From contig JAIUMY010000011.1 of NCBI GenBank assembly GCA_022565335.1, positions 1 to 49,853 of the forward strand: 49,853 bases of DNA. The letters are read 5' to 3'. Positions within the stretch are counted from its first letter, which is position 1. Every line of letters begins with the position of its first letter. Made by a program: the position numbers and the translations under genes. The notes beneath the pieces were generated by a model. It did not search any database. It was given only the letters and a program-made list of their open reading frames with translations, and had not been told where the DNA came from. This stretch comes from Opitutales bacterium. Lineage in GTDB: Bacteria; Verrucomicrobiota; Verrucomicrobiia; Opitutales; T3Sed10-336. Shown here piece by piece: positions 1 to 8,106 of this stretch.

Positions 1-7
1 GGCTGGC

Positions 8-192
8 AGCCCTCCGCGCAGGGACACAAGGTCCCCGCTTGGGGCAAAAAGCGAACGGGGGCCTTGCGCCCCTGAGCGCAATGCTTCGGAAAACGGAAAT
101 GTCGTCCCTTTATCGACCGCGAGCGGGGGCTTTACGCCCCTGGGAGCAACACTCCTAAGGCCTCGGAAACACCCTAGTCTCACACAAGTGCT
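8..192. repeat. Dispersed ~190-bp GC-rich repeat, copy A
   Basis: This stretch closely matches 44033-44222 in the same orientation, from the shared 'cctccgcgcagggacac' to 'cctcggaaacaccctagtct' (copy B reads 'cttagtct'). Each copy holds two imperfect tandem subunits of about 65 bp built around 'gcgagcgggggc...gcccctg', where the C and G runs can pair into short hairpins. No reading frame in it looks coding. It may extend beyond the left window edge. It resembles a non-autonomous intergenic repeat. Confidence 0.8.
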
Positions 193-599
193 TAGGTTGA
201 CGCATATGCCCTCCGGGACTTAGGTTTCTGTTCGCCTCTCATGCGATGACTTGCCGGTATTCTCTCGCGAAAAGGGTTTCATTTGCCGTTTCACACGATC
301 CATCTGAGCAGCGCCTATCGTCTTGCGCTTATGTCTTTATTCAAAAACAACTTGAACTTTTCGATGTCGGATTTCCGGGAAAGGTGGGTCAGGAGTCCTG
401 AGACCCTGATTAAATCGCGGAAATCTCCTCCTCCAACGACTTCAGCCGACCCCGAACCGAAAAATCGGGCAGGTGCCCGATTTTTCGGTTCGGTTTGTAA
501 GCTTCTATTGGTAAGTAAACGACTTCCCTGGAGAGCTTTGGTTGATGGCGAAAAGCCGCTTTGATTTGCCTTTGGCGGTGGGTTGGACAGGATGTTCTT
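193..599. other. Gene-free stretch upstream of the first gene
   Basis: I see no convincing gene here. A 93-codon TTG-initiated frame (283-564) runs straight through the perfect hairpin at 452-493 and its translation has no protein-like character. The last part should carry the promoter of the gene starting at 600, with a purine-rich 'ggacagga' at 585-592 as a plausible ribosome binding site. No clear -35/-10 pair was identified. Confidence 0.5.
452..493. repeat. Perfect 19-bp inverted repeat (hairpin)
   Basis: The arms at 452-470 and 475-493 are perfectly complementary over 19 bp and are separated by the 4-base loop AGGT. No T-run follows on either strand beyond the T5 inside the arm, so a standard intrinsic terminator is not clear. 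The hairpin could be a bidirectional terminator, a palindromic intergenic element of the REP type, or an mRNA processing site. Confidence 0.75.
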
Positions 600-1352
600 A
601 TGTCAGCTCCCGATTACGAAAGCCGCGAGGCGGTCGACCAATATCTGCTTTTTCATTACGGGCCCGATGAGGCCAATTTGCCTTGGTCTTTCGGGCCTTC
701 AGGAGCCTTGCGGTATCCGGTGCGGGTGGTGGAGGAGCTTTTGGATCCGGCGATTCTTCGCTCCGGGGGAAAGGCCTTGGACATCGGCTGTGCGGTCGGA
801 GCGTCCTCTTTTGCCTTGGCCCATCACGGTCTGGAGGTAACCGGGTTTGATCTGTCCGTAGCTTTGATCGAGGCCGCCAATGCCGTAAGCCGGGGAGAAG
901 TCCGGGACATTTCCATTCCCCGCAGTGGGCATTTGAAAGAAACGGTTTCTTTGCTTCTTCCGGCTAAACCAACCTCCGGAAAGGTGACTTTTCTGGTGGG
1001 CGATGCGATGAATCCCCCGACCCCTGCGGAGCCCCATAACGATGTTATTCTTTTGGCCAACCTGATTGATCGGGTACCTGATCCGTGGAAATGTTTGCAG
1101 GAAGCCATTAAGCGACTGCGGCCCGGCGGACAACTGCTGTTAGCTTCTCCTTACACGTGGCTGGAGAGTTGTGCGCGGCCCGGGAAATGGCTGGTTCGGG
1201 ACGGGGAAACCCCGCTGGAGGTTTTGCAAAGAATCATGGGGCAAGAATTGGAATTGGTCTATCGCACCGATATTCCGTTTCTGATACGTGATCATGAGCG
1301 AAAATTTCAATGGAGTGTCGCCGAGGGTACTCGCTGGATTAAAGCAAGCTAA
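600..1352 (+). CDS. Putative 4-mercaptohistidine N1-methyltransferase-like protein (OvoA C-terminal type)
   Basis: This is a class I SAM-dependent methyltransferase of 250 aa. The SAM-binding motif I is visible as 'ALDIGCAVGASSFALA', followed by an acidic residue in 'VTGFDLS' and a later 'LRPGGQLLLASPY'. The opening 'YESREAVDQYLLFHYG' and the closing 'ERKFQWSVAEGTRW' match my memory of the family that forms the C-terminal N-methyltransferase half of the ovothiol enzyme OvoA. Here it stands alone, and no sulfoxide synthase is in the window. I chose ATG 600 rather than the earlier in-frame start at 561 because the homologous region begins there and a purine-rich site lies just upstream. The ovothiol role is inferred; methyltransferase is firm. 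Confidence 0.72.
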   Translation: MSAPDYESREAVDQYLLFHYGPDEANLPWSFGPSGALRYPVRVVEELLDPAILRSGGKALDIGCAVGASSFALAHHGLEVTGFDLSVALIEAANAVSRGEVRDISIPRSGHLKETVSLLLPAKPTSGKVTFLVGDAMNPPTPAEPHNDVILLANLIDRVPDPWKCLQEAIKRLRPGGQLLLASPYTWLESCARPGKWLVRDGETPLEVLQRIMGQELELVYRTDIPFLIRDHERKFQWSVAEGTRWIKAS

Positions 1353-1470
1353 AGTCTTCTTCCCGAACCTTTTCGTAGAGTATTTTCATTTACCCCATTG
1401 AGTAAAAAGCTTTCTTGCGAAAAACTACACTGGGATTCATGCTGTGGCCTTTGTTATCACGACTTTTCTT

Positions 1471-3006
1471 ATGCCACTGAAACCTATTCCCTTGGGAAAA
1501 CCGATTCCCCCCTCTCCTCATGCGATTTCCTGTAGTTTGCCCACGATGCGGTCGATTATTGGATACGAGGAAAAAGACCCGGAGATTTTGCAAACGTTGG
1601 AAACCGGGTATCCGCGCTTTGTGACTCATCCGATTTTGAGCAAGCTCCGTGATCATTTTTTCCCTTTTCGTGATTTGGCCGGAAAATCGGTTTGGTTTAC
1701 CGCCGATTTGGCCGCAGCCCGCGAAATGGCTCATGTGGTGGACGGTCATCGCCTTACCGAGGTGAAAGAGTTGCCGGGTGGCGTAGGGGTGGTGCGCCAT
1801 CCGCGTGATCCGGAATTGGATCGCCGGGCCCGCCGGTATTTGCAAAGCACCGGGCGGATTATATCTTCCCGCCGGGCAGTGGATTTGTTGGTTGCAGAAG
1901 GGGTAATGGAAAAACCCTTTGAGGAGGAACTTATCGAAGAGGAATCCTTCGCCCGAAAAACAATCACCGAAACCATGGGGAAAATTCACGGAGGGGTGCC
2001 TGCGGAAAATATTCTGTTGGCGGCCAATGGGATGAATGCCTTTTTTGAGACCTTCAATGTTCTCTCTCGAAAGCAAGCCGGGGAAGGGCGGTTCCGCTGG
2101 ATTCAGTTGGGGTGGCTCTACACCGACACCATGACTATTCTGAATGATTTTGAGCAGGCTCCGGGACCGGGGAAAGTAGAGCGGTTTTACGATGTTTTGG
2201 GAACCGATGAGCTCTTGGCCTTCATTAAGGAGCATGCCGGAGAAATTGCGGGTCTGGTGACCGAGTGCCCGACCAATCCACTTTTGCAGACCGGTGATCT
2301 GGAATCCATCGCCAAGGCCGTTCATGAAGCTGGTGGCTTGATGATCCTGGACCCCACCCTGGCCTCTCCTTACAATATAGATGTCACCCCGGTCGCCGAT
2401 GTTATTCTGAACAGTCTGACCAAATTTGCGGGCAATGGAGGCGACGTTTTGATGGGCTCAGTCGTTTTTCCGGCAGGGCGTGAAAAGACCTTGAGTTGCA
2501 AGGAAGAGATTGCCGCTGCCCTGGTGTCCCCGTACGAGAAAGATGTCCGCCGTTTGGCGGTCGAGATCGGCGACTATGAAAACCTGATGGCCGACGCCAA
2601 CCGTTCGGCGGCGAAGGTGATCGAATGGCTTCTCAAAAGACCCGAAGTGGCGCGGGTTTATTGGACCGGGCAGAGTCGTTGTGCCGAGCATTACGCCCGT
2701 TTTCGAAGGCCGACCGGAGGAGTCGGTGCGGTTTTCAGCATCGCTCTCAAGAAGAATATGAGACCCTTCTACGATGCTTTGCGGTTCCCCAAAGGCCCCA
2801 GCTTTGGCATGCAGAATTCGCTGGTCTGCCCCTTCATGTATTTAGCCCACTACGACTTGGTTTCGAGTAAGGAAGGACAGCGGTTTTTATTGGAGAAAGG
2901 AATTCCCTTTTCCCTGCTTCGCTTTTCCATTGGGCGAGAGCCGGTGGAAGAGTTGATTGAGGCGCTGGAAGAAGCCTTTGATTTGGCCGCAAAAGAAATC
3001 TCATGA
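1471..3006 (+). CDS. Cystathionine gamma-synthase-like PLP enzyme (fungal STR2-type architecture)
   Basis: This is a Cys/Met-metabolism fold-type I PLP enzyme of about 511 aa, longer than usual bacterial MetB (~390 aa). The likely PLP lysine is K318, in 'NSLTKFAGNGGDVLMG'; upstream 'LDPTLASPYNID' carries the PLP-pyridine aspartate region. The N-terminal 'IPPSPHAISCSLPTMRSIIGYEEKDP' and 'TGYPRFVTHPI' strongly recall the eukaryotic/fungal cystathionine gamma-synthase N-terminal region. The predicted reaction is gamma-replacement on an activated homoserine with cysteine, giving cystathionine. I prefer ATG 1471 because homologous sequence begins there; a GTG at 1444 is possible. It is followed at 4 bp by a methyltransferase. 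Exact substrate is uncertain. Confidence 0.75.
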   Translation: MPLKPIPLGKPIPPSPHAISCSLPTMRSIIGYEEKDPEILQTLETGYPRFVTHPILSKLRDHFFPFRDLAGKSVWFTADLAAAREMAHVVDGHRLTEVKELPGGVGVVRHPRDPELDRRARRYLQSTGRIISSRRAVDLLVAEGVMEKPFEEELIEEESFARKTITETMGKIHGGVPAENILLAANGMNAFFETFNVLSRKQAGEGRFRWIQLGWLYTDTMTILNDFEQAPGPGKVERFYDVLGTDELLAFIKEHAGEIAGLVTECPTNPLLQTGDLESIAKAVHEAGGLMILDPTLASPYNIDVTPVADVILNSLTKFAGNGGDVLMGSVVFPAGREKTLSCKEEIAAALVSPYEKDVRRLAVEIGDYENLMADANRSAAKVIEWLLKRPEVARVYWTGQSRCAEHYARFRRPTGGVGAVFSIALKKNMRPFYDALRFPKGPSFGMQNSLVCPFMYLAHYDLVSSKEGQRFLLEKGIPFSLLRFSIGREPVEELIEALEEAFDLAAKEIS

Positions 3007-3010
3007 CCCC

Positions 3011-3799
3011 ATGGAACCGGACGAGGAAGTGAAAAAGGTGGATTCATCCGCGGTGCAGAGTTGGTTTGCCGATCAGCGGGCTCTGCAGCATTATACCGAG
3101 GCGGTGAAAAACGTGGGTCTCTGGCGTTCGGAAGAGAAGGTGCTCCGGCAAATTTTTTCGCCCGACCAGACTCTGCTCGACCTGGGGACCGGAACCGGAC
3201 GGGTGGCCTTCGGTCTGTATGAGATCGGCTATGACAAGGTGATGGGAGTGGATGCCTGTCGACCGATGATCCAGGAAGCCCGGCACCTCAATAAATTGTT
3301 GGAATACCGGGTCTCTTTCCGGGTCGAGGACGCGGGTAAACTGAGTTTTGAGGAGAACCTGTTTGATGGGGTGATTTTTGCCTTCAATGGATTGATGCAA
3401 ATCCCCGGGAAAGCCGAACGGTCGCAAGCGGTGAAGGAGGTCTTTCGGGTGCTTCGCCCGGGGGGGCATTTTGTTTTTACGACCCATGACCGGGATCATT
3501 GGCGGCTCCGGGAATTTTTCGCCAACCAAGCGAGGGTGTGGAGTGAAAATAAGCAAGACCCGCGGTTGCGGGAATTTGGGGATAACCTTTTTGACAGTCG
3601 GGAAGGGACGATATTCATGCACCTGCCGGACCGCGACGAGGTTTGCTCTCTTTTGGACGAAAACGGGTTTTTGTTGCTCTTTGATGCCATGCGGGAGGAA
3701 ATCGCCAACGAGCCATCGGAGGTGCGGAATTTTGCCGATGAATGCCGCTTTTGGATCGCCCGCAAACCCGATGCCTTTTCCGAAGACGATGAGTGCTAG
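3011..3799 (+). CDS. Class I SAM-dependent methyltransferase, substrate unknown
   Basis: The 262-aa protein has a clear Rossmann methyltransferase core: motif I 'LLDLGTGTGRVAFGL', an acidic motif II in 'VMGVDACRPMIQEAR', and 'EVFRVLRPGGHFVFTTHD' as the post-motif strand. This is the common Methyltransf_11/25 pattern. ATG 3011 lies 4 bp after the stop of the PLP enzyme gene and fits the start of recognisable sequence, so the two are probably cotranscribed and translationally linked. The substrate cannot be read from the sequence. Given the neighbours, a small sulfur-containing or amino-acid substrate is one possibility, but that is inference only. Confidence 0.8.
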   Translation: MEPDEEVKKVDSSAVQSWFADQRALQHYTEAVKNVGLWRSEEKVLRQIFSPDQTLLDLGTGTGRVAFGLYEIGYDKVMGVDACRPMIQEARHLNKLLEYRVSFRVEDAGKLSFEENLFDGVIFAFNGLMQIPGKAERSQAVKEVFRVLRPGGHFVFTTHDRDHWRLREFFANQARVWSENKQDPRLREFGDNLFDSREGTIFMHLPDRDEVCSLLDENGFLLLFDAMREEIANEPSEVRNFADECRFWIARKPDAFSEDDEC

Positions 3800-3832
3800 A
3801 CATATCGAAAAAGACATGTTTGAGTAGATTTT

Positions 3833-4699
3833 ATGTCAGAAACTGAATCCACCGCCCCTCAGGTTTTTCGCGATATTGCTCCTTTGCAGCAGCATTTGCA
3901 GGAGGTTCGCCGGGAGGGTCGAAAGATCGCTCTGGTTCCGACGATGGGAGCCCTTCATGAGGGACATCTGGCCCTTGTTCGAAAAGCTCTGGAAGTGGCG
4001 GAGGAGGTCGTGGTGACGATTTTCGTCAATCCCACCCAGTTTGGCCCAAGCGAGGATTTAGCCAGCTACCCAAGAAACGAGGAGGCCGATCTCCAGGCTT
4101 TGGGCAAACTGGGAAAATTTACCATATTTATACCTGCCGCAGAGGAAATGTATCCTGCGGATTTCTCTACTTTTATCGACGAAGCCAAACTCAGCAAAGG
4201 TCTTTGCGGGGTCTCCCGGCCGCAGTTTTTTCGTGGGGTGCTGACTATCGTCGGAAAGCTTTTCAACATCGTCCACCCGGATGTTGCGGTCTTCGGGCAA
4301 AAGGACGCTCAGCAGGCTGCGGTGATTCAAAAAATGGTGCGGGATCTGCACTTTGGTGTCGAGATTCTCACGCATCCCACGGTGCGGGAAGAAGATGGCC
4401 TGGCCATGAGTTCCCGCAATCAATATCTTAGTAACGCGCAGCGGGAAGAAGCCCGCGCTCTTTCCAAAAGTCTTTTTAAAGCGAAGCAAATGGTTGAAGA
4501 GGGCGTGTGCAGTACGGATCGTGTTATTGCTGAAGTCACCCATTTACTTTCCCAGCATCGTCGGGTTCGTCTAATTTACGCCCAAATTGTTGATTCCGAG
4601 ACTCTGGAAGCGCGCCGCGAGATCGTTCCCGGGAAAAGCTTGTTTGCTCTCGCGGCTTGGGTGGACCAAGTGCGATTAATCGACAATATCCAGCTTTAA
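3833..4699 (+). CDS. panC: Pantothenate synthetase PanC
   Basis: PanC condenses pantoate with beta-alanine using ATP to give pantothenate, the vitamin B5 precursor of CoA, in the cytoplasm. The 288-aa length is typical. The nucleotidyltransferase HIGH-type motif is visible in 'LVPTMGALHEGH', followed by 'VTIFVNPTQFGPSEDL'. 'VFGQKDAQQ' and 'AMSSRNQYLS' (the KMSKS-equivalent loop) are all in the expected order. The N-terminal ~15 residues are an ordinary extension. It lies in the + strand run between the methyltransferase gene and nadB. No panB or panD is in the window. Confidence 0.96.
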   Translation: MSETESTAPQVFRDIAPLQQHLQEVRREGRKIALVPTMGALHEGHLALVRKALEVAEEVVVTIFVNPTQFGPSEDLASYPRNEEADLQALGKLGKFTIFIPAAEEMYPADFSTFIDEAKLSKGLCGVSRPQFFRGVLTIVGKLFNIVHPDVAVFGQKDAQQAAVIQKMVRDLHFGVEILTHPTVREEDGLAMSSRNQYLSNAQREEARALSKSLFKAKQMVEEGVCSTDRVIAEVTHLLSQHRRVRLIYAQIVDSETLEARREIVPGKSLFALAAWVDQVRLIDNIQL

Positions 4700-4736
4700 G
4701 GGTTCGGCGGCGCGTCCCTCAAGCTCGTTCTCTACC

Positions 4737-6347
4737 ATGAAAAAAACTAAAGTTTACGATGTCCTGGTCCTCGGCAGCGGTATAGCGGGTCTGAGTTTTG
4801 CTCTCAAATTGGCCGCCAAGGGTTGCCAAGTCGCCATCCTCACCAAGAAAGATCAGGCCGAGTCGAATACCAACTACGCGCAGGGCGGAATAGCTTGTGT
4901 GACCTCACCAGAGGATGATGTTCGCTCCCATATTGAAGATACGCTGGTGGCCGGGGATGGCCTTTGCGATGAGACGGTGGTAGAGCAAATTGTCAAGGAG
5001 GGACCGCCGCGGGTCCGGGAATTGATCGATTTTGGTCTCTCTTTTACCGCTGATCCGGAGGGTCAACCCTCCCTTGGTCGCGAAGGGGGGCATTCGCAAA
5101 GGAGAATTCTCCACGTCAAAGATATAACCGGGCGGGCCATTGAACAAGCCCTGCTCGCGCAAATCGAGCGCGAAGCCAAGGTGACGGTTTTCGAGCATAC
5201 GTTTGCGATAGATATTATTACCCGTAACAAATTGAAAGGCAAACCCTCGCATCTGGATCCGGCCTCAAACCAGGTCGTCGGTTGTTATGCTCTTGATGTG
5301 CGGTCAGGAGAGGTCAATGTCTTCCAGGCGCCGGTGATCATGTTGGCGACCGGGGGCGCCGGCTTGGTGTATCAATATACCAGCAATCCGGACATTGCCA
5401 CCGGGGATGGCGTGGCCATGGCCTGGAGGGTCGGGGTCCCCGTGCAAAATATGGAATTCGTGCAGTTCCATCCGACGACCCTATACAATGATTCAGACAA
5501 AAGGTTTTTGATTTCGGAGGCCGTACGCGGGGAAGGGGCCATTTTAAGAAACATGGCCGGAGAAGCGTTCATGGAGAAATATCATCCGCTTAAGGATTTG
5601 GCGCCCCGGGATGTTGTTGCCAGGGCGATCGACAGTGAAATGAAGCGAACCGGATCGCGCCATGCCTGGTTGGATATTACCCACCTTTCTTCGGAATCTT
5701 TGGAAAAACGATTCCCGCAAATCTTTGCGCAGTGTAAACAAAACGACCTCGATATGGGGAAAGACTGGATTCCCGTGGTTCCGGCCGCGCATTATGTCTG
5801 TGGAGGCGTGGCTACGACTTTGGATGCGGAAACCGTTTTGCCGGGGTTGTATGCTTGTGGCGAAGTGGCCTGCACGGGCCTTCACGGGGCCAACCGTTTG
5901 GCCAGCAATTCCTTGCTCGAGGCCCTTGTTTTGGCGGATCGGGGAGCGAAGGCAGTGGAGAAGTATCTGGCCAAGGTTCCGCCGATGGAGGAACCTATCC
6001 GGGAATGGGTGGACTATGGTGGCCATTCCGAGGATGAGCGCGTTGTGTTGCTGCACAACTGGGAGGAATTGCGCCGGACCATGTGGGATTATGTAGGCAT
6101 CGTCCGTTCGACCCGGAGACTCACCAGGGCCCGGACCCGTATTCGTAATCTAGCCCGTGAAATTCAGGAATATTATTGGAATTTCTCCGTGGACCCAACC
6201 CTTCTGGAGCTGAGAAACTTGGTTGTGGTAGCGGATGTAATCATCGAATGCGCTTTGCAAAGGAAGGAAAGCCGGGGGCTTCATTATACTATCGACCACC
6301 CCCGCAAGGAGAAAATTCCAGAGAACTCCGAAGTGGTCAAAACGTGA
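4737..6347 (+). CDS. nadB: L-aspartate oxidase NadB
   Basis: NadB is a FAD enzyme that oxidises L-aspartate to iminoaspartate, the first step of de novo NAD synthesis. The 536-aa protein begins with the dinucleotide-binding 'VLVLGSGIAGLSFALKLA'. It then shows the family block 'ESNTNYAQGGIACV', the substrate/flavin region 'MEFVQFHPTTL' and 'GGVATTLDAETVLPGLYACGEVACTGLHGANRLASNS'. The length matches the family. The stop is 5 bp before psd, so these two genes are probably cotranscribed. nadA and nadC are not in the window. A FrdA/SdhA paralogue is less likely because the 'TNYAQGGIA' block is NadB-like. Confidence 0.96.
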   Translation: MKKTKVYDVLVLGSGIAGLSFALKLAAKGCQVAILTKKDQAESNTNYAQGGIACVTSPEDDVRSHIEDTLVAGDGLCDETVVEQIVKEGPPRVRELIDFGLSFTADPEGQPSLGREGGHSQRRILHVKDITGRAIEQALLAQIEREAKVTVFEHTFAIDIITRNKLKGKPSHLDPASNQVVGCYALDVRSGEVNVFQAPVIMLATGGAGLVYQYTSNPDIATGDGVAMAWRVGVPVQNMEFVQFHPTTLYNDSDKRFLISEAVRGEGAILRNMAGEAFMEKYHPLKDLAPRDVVARAIDSEMKRTGSRHAWLDITHLSSESLEKRFPQIFAQCKQNDLDMGKDWIPVVPAAHYVCGGVATTLDAETVLPGLYACGEVACTGLHGANRLASNSLLEALVLADRGAKAVEKYLAKVPPMEEPIREWVDYGGHSEDERVVLLHNWEELRRTMWDYVGIVRSTRRLTRARTRIRNLAREIQEYYWNFSVDPTLLELRNLVVVADVIIECALQRKESRGLHYTIDHPRKEKIPENSEVVKT

Positions 6348-6352
6348 ATTTC

Positions 6353-7255
6353 ATGTCCGCGCCCATCCGTTATTATAACCGTCAGCGCCAGCAATGGGAG
6401 ACCGAGGAAGTTTACGGCGAACGTGCCCTCCGGTGGATTTATGGTACCTTTCTGGGTCGTTGGACTCTCTGGCTTCTGGTTCGCCGCAAGTTGGTGTCCC
6501 GACTTTATGGCTGGTTGATGAATCGTCCTTCCAGCCGTAAAAAAATACAGCCGTTTATTGAAAAGTATAAAATTGATACCGGCGAAATGGCCTCTCCGGT
6601 CTCTGCGTACCGCTCATTCAATGAGTTTTTTTATCGCCGGCTCAAGCCTTCTGCCCGCCCCGTGGAAGGGGAAGGCGAAAATGTAGTGTTTCCCGCTGAT
6701 GGTCGCCATTTTTGGGTTCGGGATTTGGGGCGGCCGCAAAACCTTTTCGCCAAGGGGCAAGCCTTCAACCTGCCGGAACTCGTGGGCTCGGAGAAATTGG
6801 CCAAGCCTTGGTTTGGGGGGAGTGCGGTGATCTCCCGACTCTGTCCGGTGGATTACCATCGTTTTCACTTTCCGGTTGAGGGGAAAGTGCGGGAAAAGGT
6901 CGAAATCGATGGCTATTACTACTCGGTAAACCCTTGGGCTCTCGCGAAAAACCTCGGATATCTGTGGCAAAACCGCCGGGAATTGCTTATTTTAGATCAT
7001 CCGGAGATTGGCGAAGTGGGGTTTTTGGCCATCGGAGCCACCTGCGTCGGGGGAATTCATTGGAGTGTAGAAGTTGGTCAAGAAGTTACAAAAGGAGAAG
7101 AAGCGGGGTATTTTTCCTTCGGGGGGTCCTGTATTGTTACCCTTTGGCCAAAAAATCGATTTTCCCCTTGCGCGGATTTTGAGGCTATTACCGACCAAGG
7201 TGCTGAATTTATGGCGCTAGTGGGGTCGCGCATGGGGCATGTCGGCCTGGACTAG
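6353..7255 (+). CDS. psd: Phosphatidylserine decarboxylase
   Basis: Psd is a pyruvoyl enzyme that converts phosphatidylserine to phosphatidylethanolamine at the inner membrane. The 300-aa protein has the 'YRSFNEFFYRRLKPSARP' block and the catalytic-site signature 'RLCPVDYHRFHFPVEG' with its histidines. Near the C-terminus, 'YFSFGGSCIVTLW' places the self-cleavage Ser at residue 259. The usual residue after that serine is Thr (GST); here it is Cys. A basic hydrophobic segment near residues 30-55 may associate with the membrane. I chose ATG 6353, 5 bp after nadB, because the long upstream extension from 6176 is just nadB in another frame. No pssA is in view. Confidence 0.92.
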   Translation: MSAPIRYYNRQRQQWETEEVYGERALRWIYGTFLGRWTLWLLVRRKLVSRLYGWLMNRPSSRKKIQPFIEKYKIDTGEMASPVSAYRSFNEFFYRRLKPSARPVEGEGENVVFPADGRHFWVRDLGRPQNLFAKGQAFNLPELVGSEKLAKPWFGGSAVISRLCPVDYHRFHFPVEGKVREKVEIDGYYYSVNPWALAKNLGYLWQNRRELLILDHPEIGEVGFLAIGATCVGGIHWSVEVGQEVTKGEEAGYFSFGGSCIVTLWPKNRFSPCADFEAITDQGAEFMALVGSRMGHVGLD

Positions 7256-7392
7256 GGAAATGGTAGCCTTGGGCCAGCAGATTTTCTTTTTTTTCCAAAG
7301 AAATGAAACCAAAGTTTTAAATAAGAGTCACAATATGAGTGATGTATTTTAATAGAAAAAAGTTGCATCGAGACTTGCGCTTCCCTTTACAC

Positions 7393-7461
7393 TTGTTACA
7401 TTTTAACAAATTGGCCTAGACAACCGGAAATTTTTCTGAGAAAATATCTATCTTTGGCCTA
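7393..7461. promoter_or_regulatory. Candidate regulatory region of the XRE gene: inverted and direct repeats
   Basis: The 269-bp AT-rich gap between psd and the XRE gene holds a short inverted repeat, TTGTTA (7393-7398) and TAACAA (7404-7409) with a 5-base spacer. It also holds the direct repeat TTGGCCTA at 7411-7418 and 7454-7461. Such repeats just upstream of an XRE regulator are plausible autoregulatory sites. I could not fix a clear -35/-10 pair. Confidence 0.35.
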
Positions 7462-7524
7462 ATTGCTACAACCCGCCTTTTACCAGGCAAATCCTCACTA
7501 CCAAAAAAACTAAATTAATATACC

Positions 7525-7998
7525 ATGGACTACACTGAATTCTTCCGCCAACTGAGAATCCAAAAAGGATTCACGCATGACACGCTTGCTAATCTTGCGG
7601 GCGTTCATCGCAACACTGTTATAAACCTCGAACAAAATCGCCAAGTCAAATTCAAGACGGTTGCCTTGCTCCTAAAGGTTATGGGGTACGATCAGGATTC
7701 CCCTGAAATTCGTCGAATTGCCCTTTTGTGGTTGGAGGGAGTAAGCGGGATTCACTTTACTTTGCAAGAAGTGATTCGCGAAAAGAAAAAAATGGATCGC
7801 GAATATCGCAAAAGCAAAAAATCCACTATTGATTTGCTGAACACTGCTATTTCCGAGAGAAACTTAACTGAGGAAAAGCTGAAGCTTCTCCTTAATGCAG
7901 TGGAGAATCCTGAAATTATGGAAGTACTGAAAAGTATCAATGCTTTTGCCAAGAAGGTAAGTTCGTCTTCAGCTTCCACCGAGATGGTGACCGGGTAA
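7525..7998 (+). CDS. XRE/Cro-type helix-turn-helix regulator
   Basis: This 157-aa protein starts with an HTH_3 domain (about residues 5-60): 'LRIQKGFTHDTLANLAGVHR' continues into 'NTVINLEQNRQVKFKTVALLLKVMGYD'. The remainder is a charged, Lys/Glu-rich helical region (about 90-145) that may form a coiled coil for oligomerisation. It is monocistronic: an AT-rich repeat-bearing region lies before it and an intrinsic terminator (8037-8071) follows. Its target is unknown. The adjacent trpB lies downstream of the terminator, so regulation of trpB cannot be assumed. Confidence 0.8.
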   Translation: MDYTEFFRQLRIQKGFTHDTLANLAGVHRNTVINLEQNRQVKFKTVALLLKVMGYDQDSPEIRRIALLWLEGVSGIHFTLQEVIREKKKMDREYRKSKKSTIDLLNTAISERNLTEEKLKLLLNAVENPEIMEVLKSINAFAKKVSSSSASTEMVTG

Positions 7999-8036
7999 AT
8001 CCGGGTAGACTGTTCTTATTTGTCCAATCTTGAAAA

Positions 8037-8071
8037 AACCTCGCCGGATCTTGTTTCCGGCGGGGTTTTTT
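8037..8071 (+). terminator. Intrinsic terminator after the XRE gene
   Basis: Arms 'aacctcgccgga' (8037-8048) and 'tccggcggggtt' (8056-8067) form a 12-bp stem with one G-U pair and a 7-base loop, followed by a T-run. It lies 39 bp after the XRE stop and 36 bp before trpB. Confidence 0.85.
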
Positions 8072-8106
8072 CTTTCAAAGATCCGAATGGTTCTTAGAAA
8101 GAAAAC

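Noticed and set aside
283-564. 93-codon TTG-initiated frame
   Set aside because: It runs through the perfect hairpin at 452-493 and has no protein-like composition.
1390-2325. 311-codon minus-strand frame
   Set aside because: It is the shadow of the PLP enzyme gene, whose motifs are unambiguous on the plus strand.
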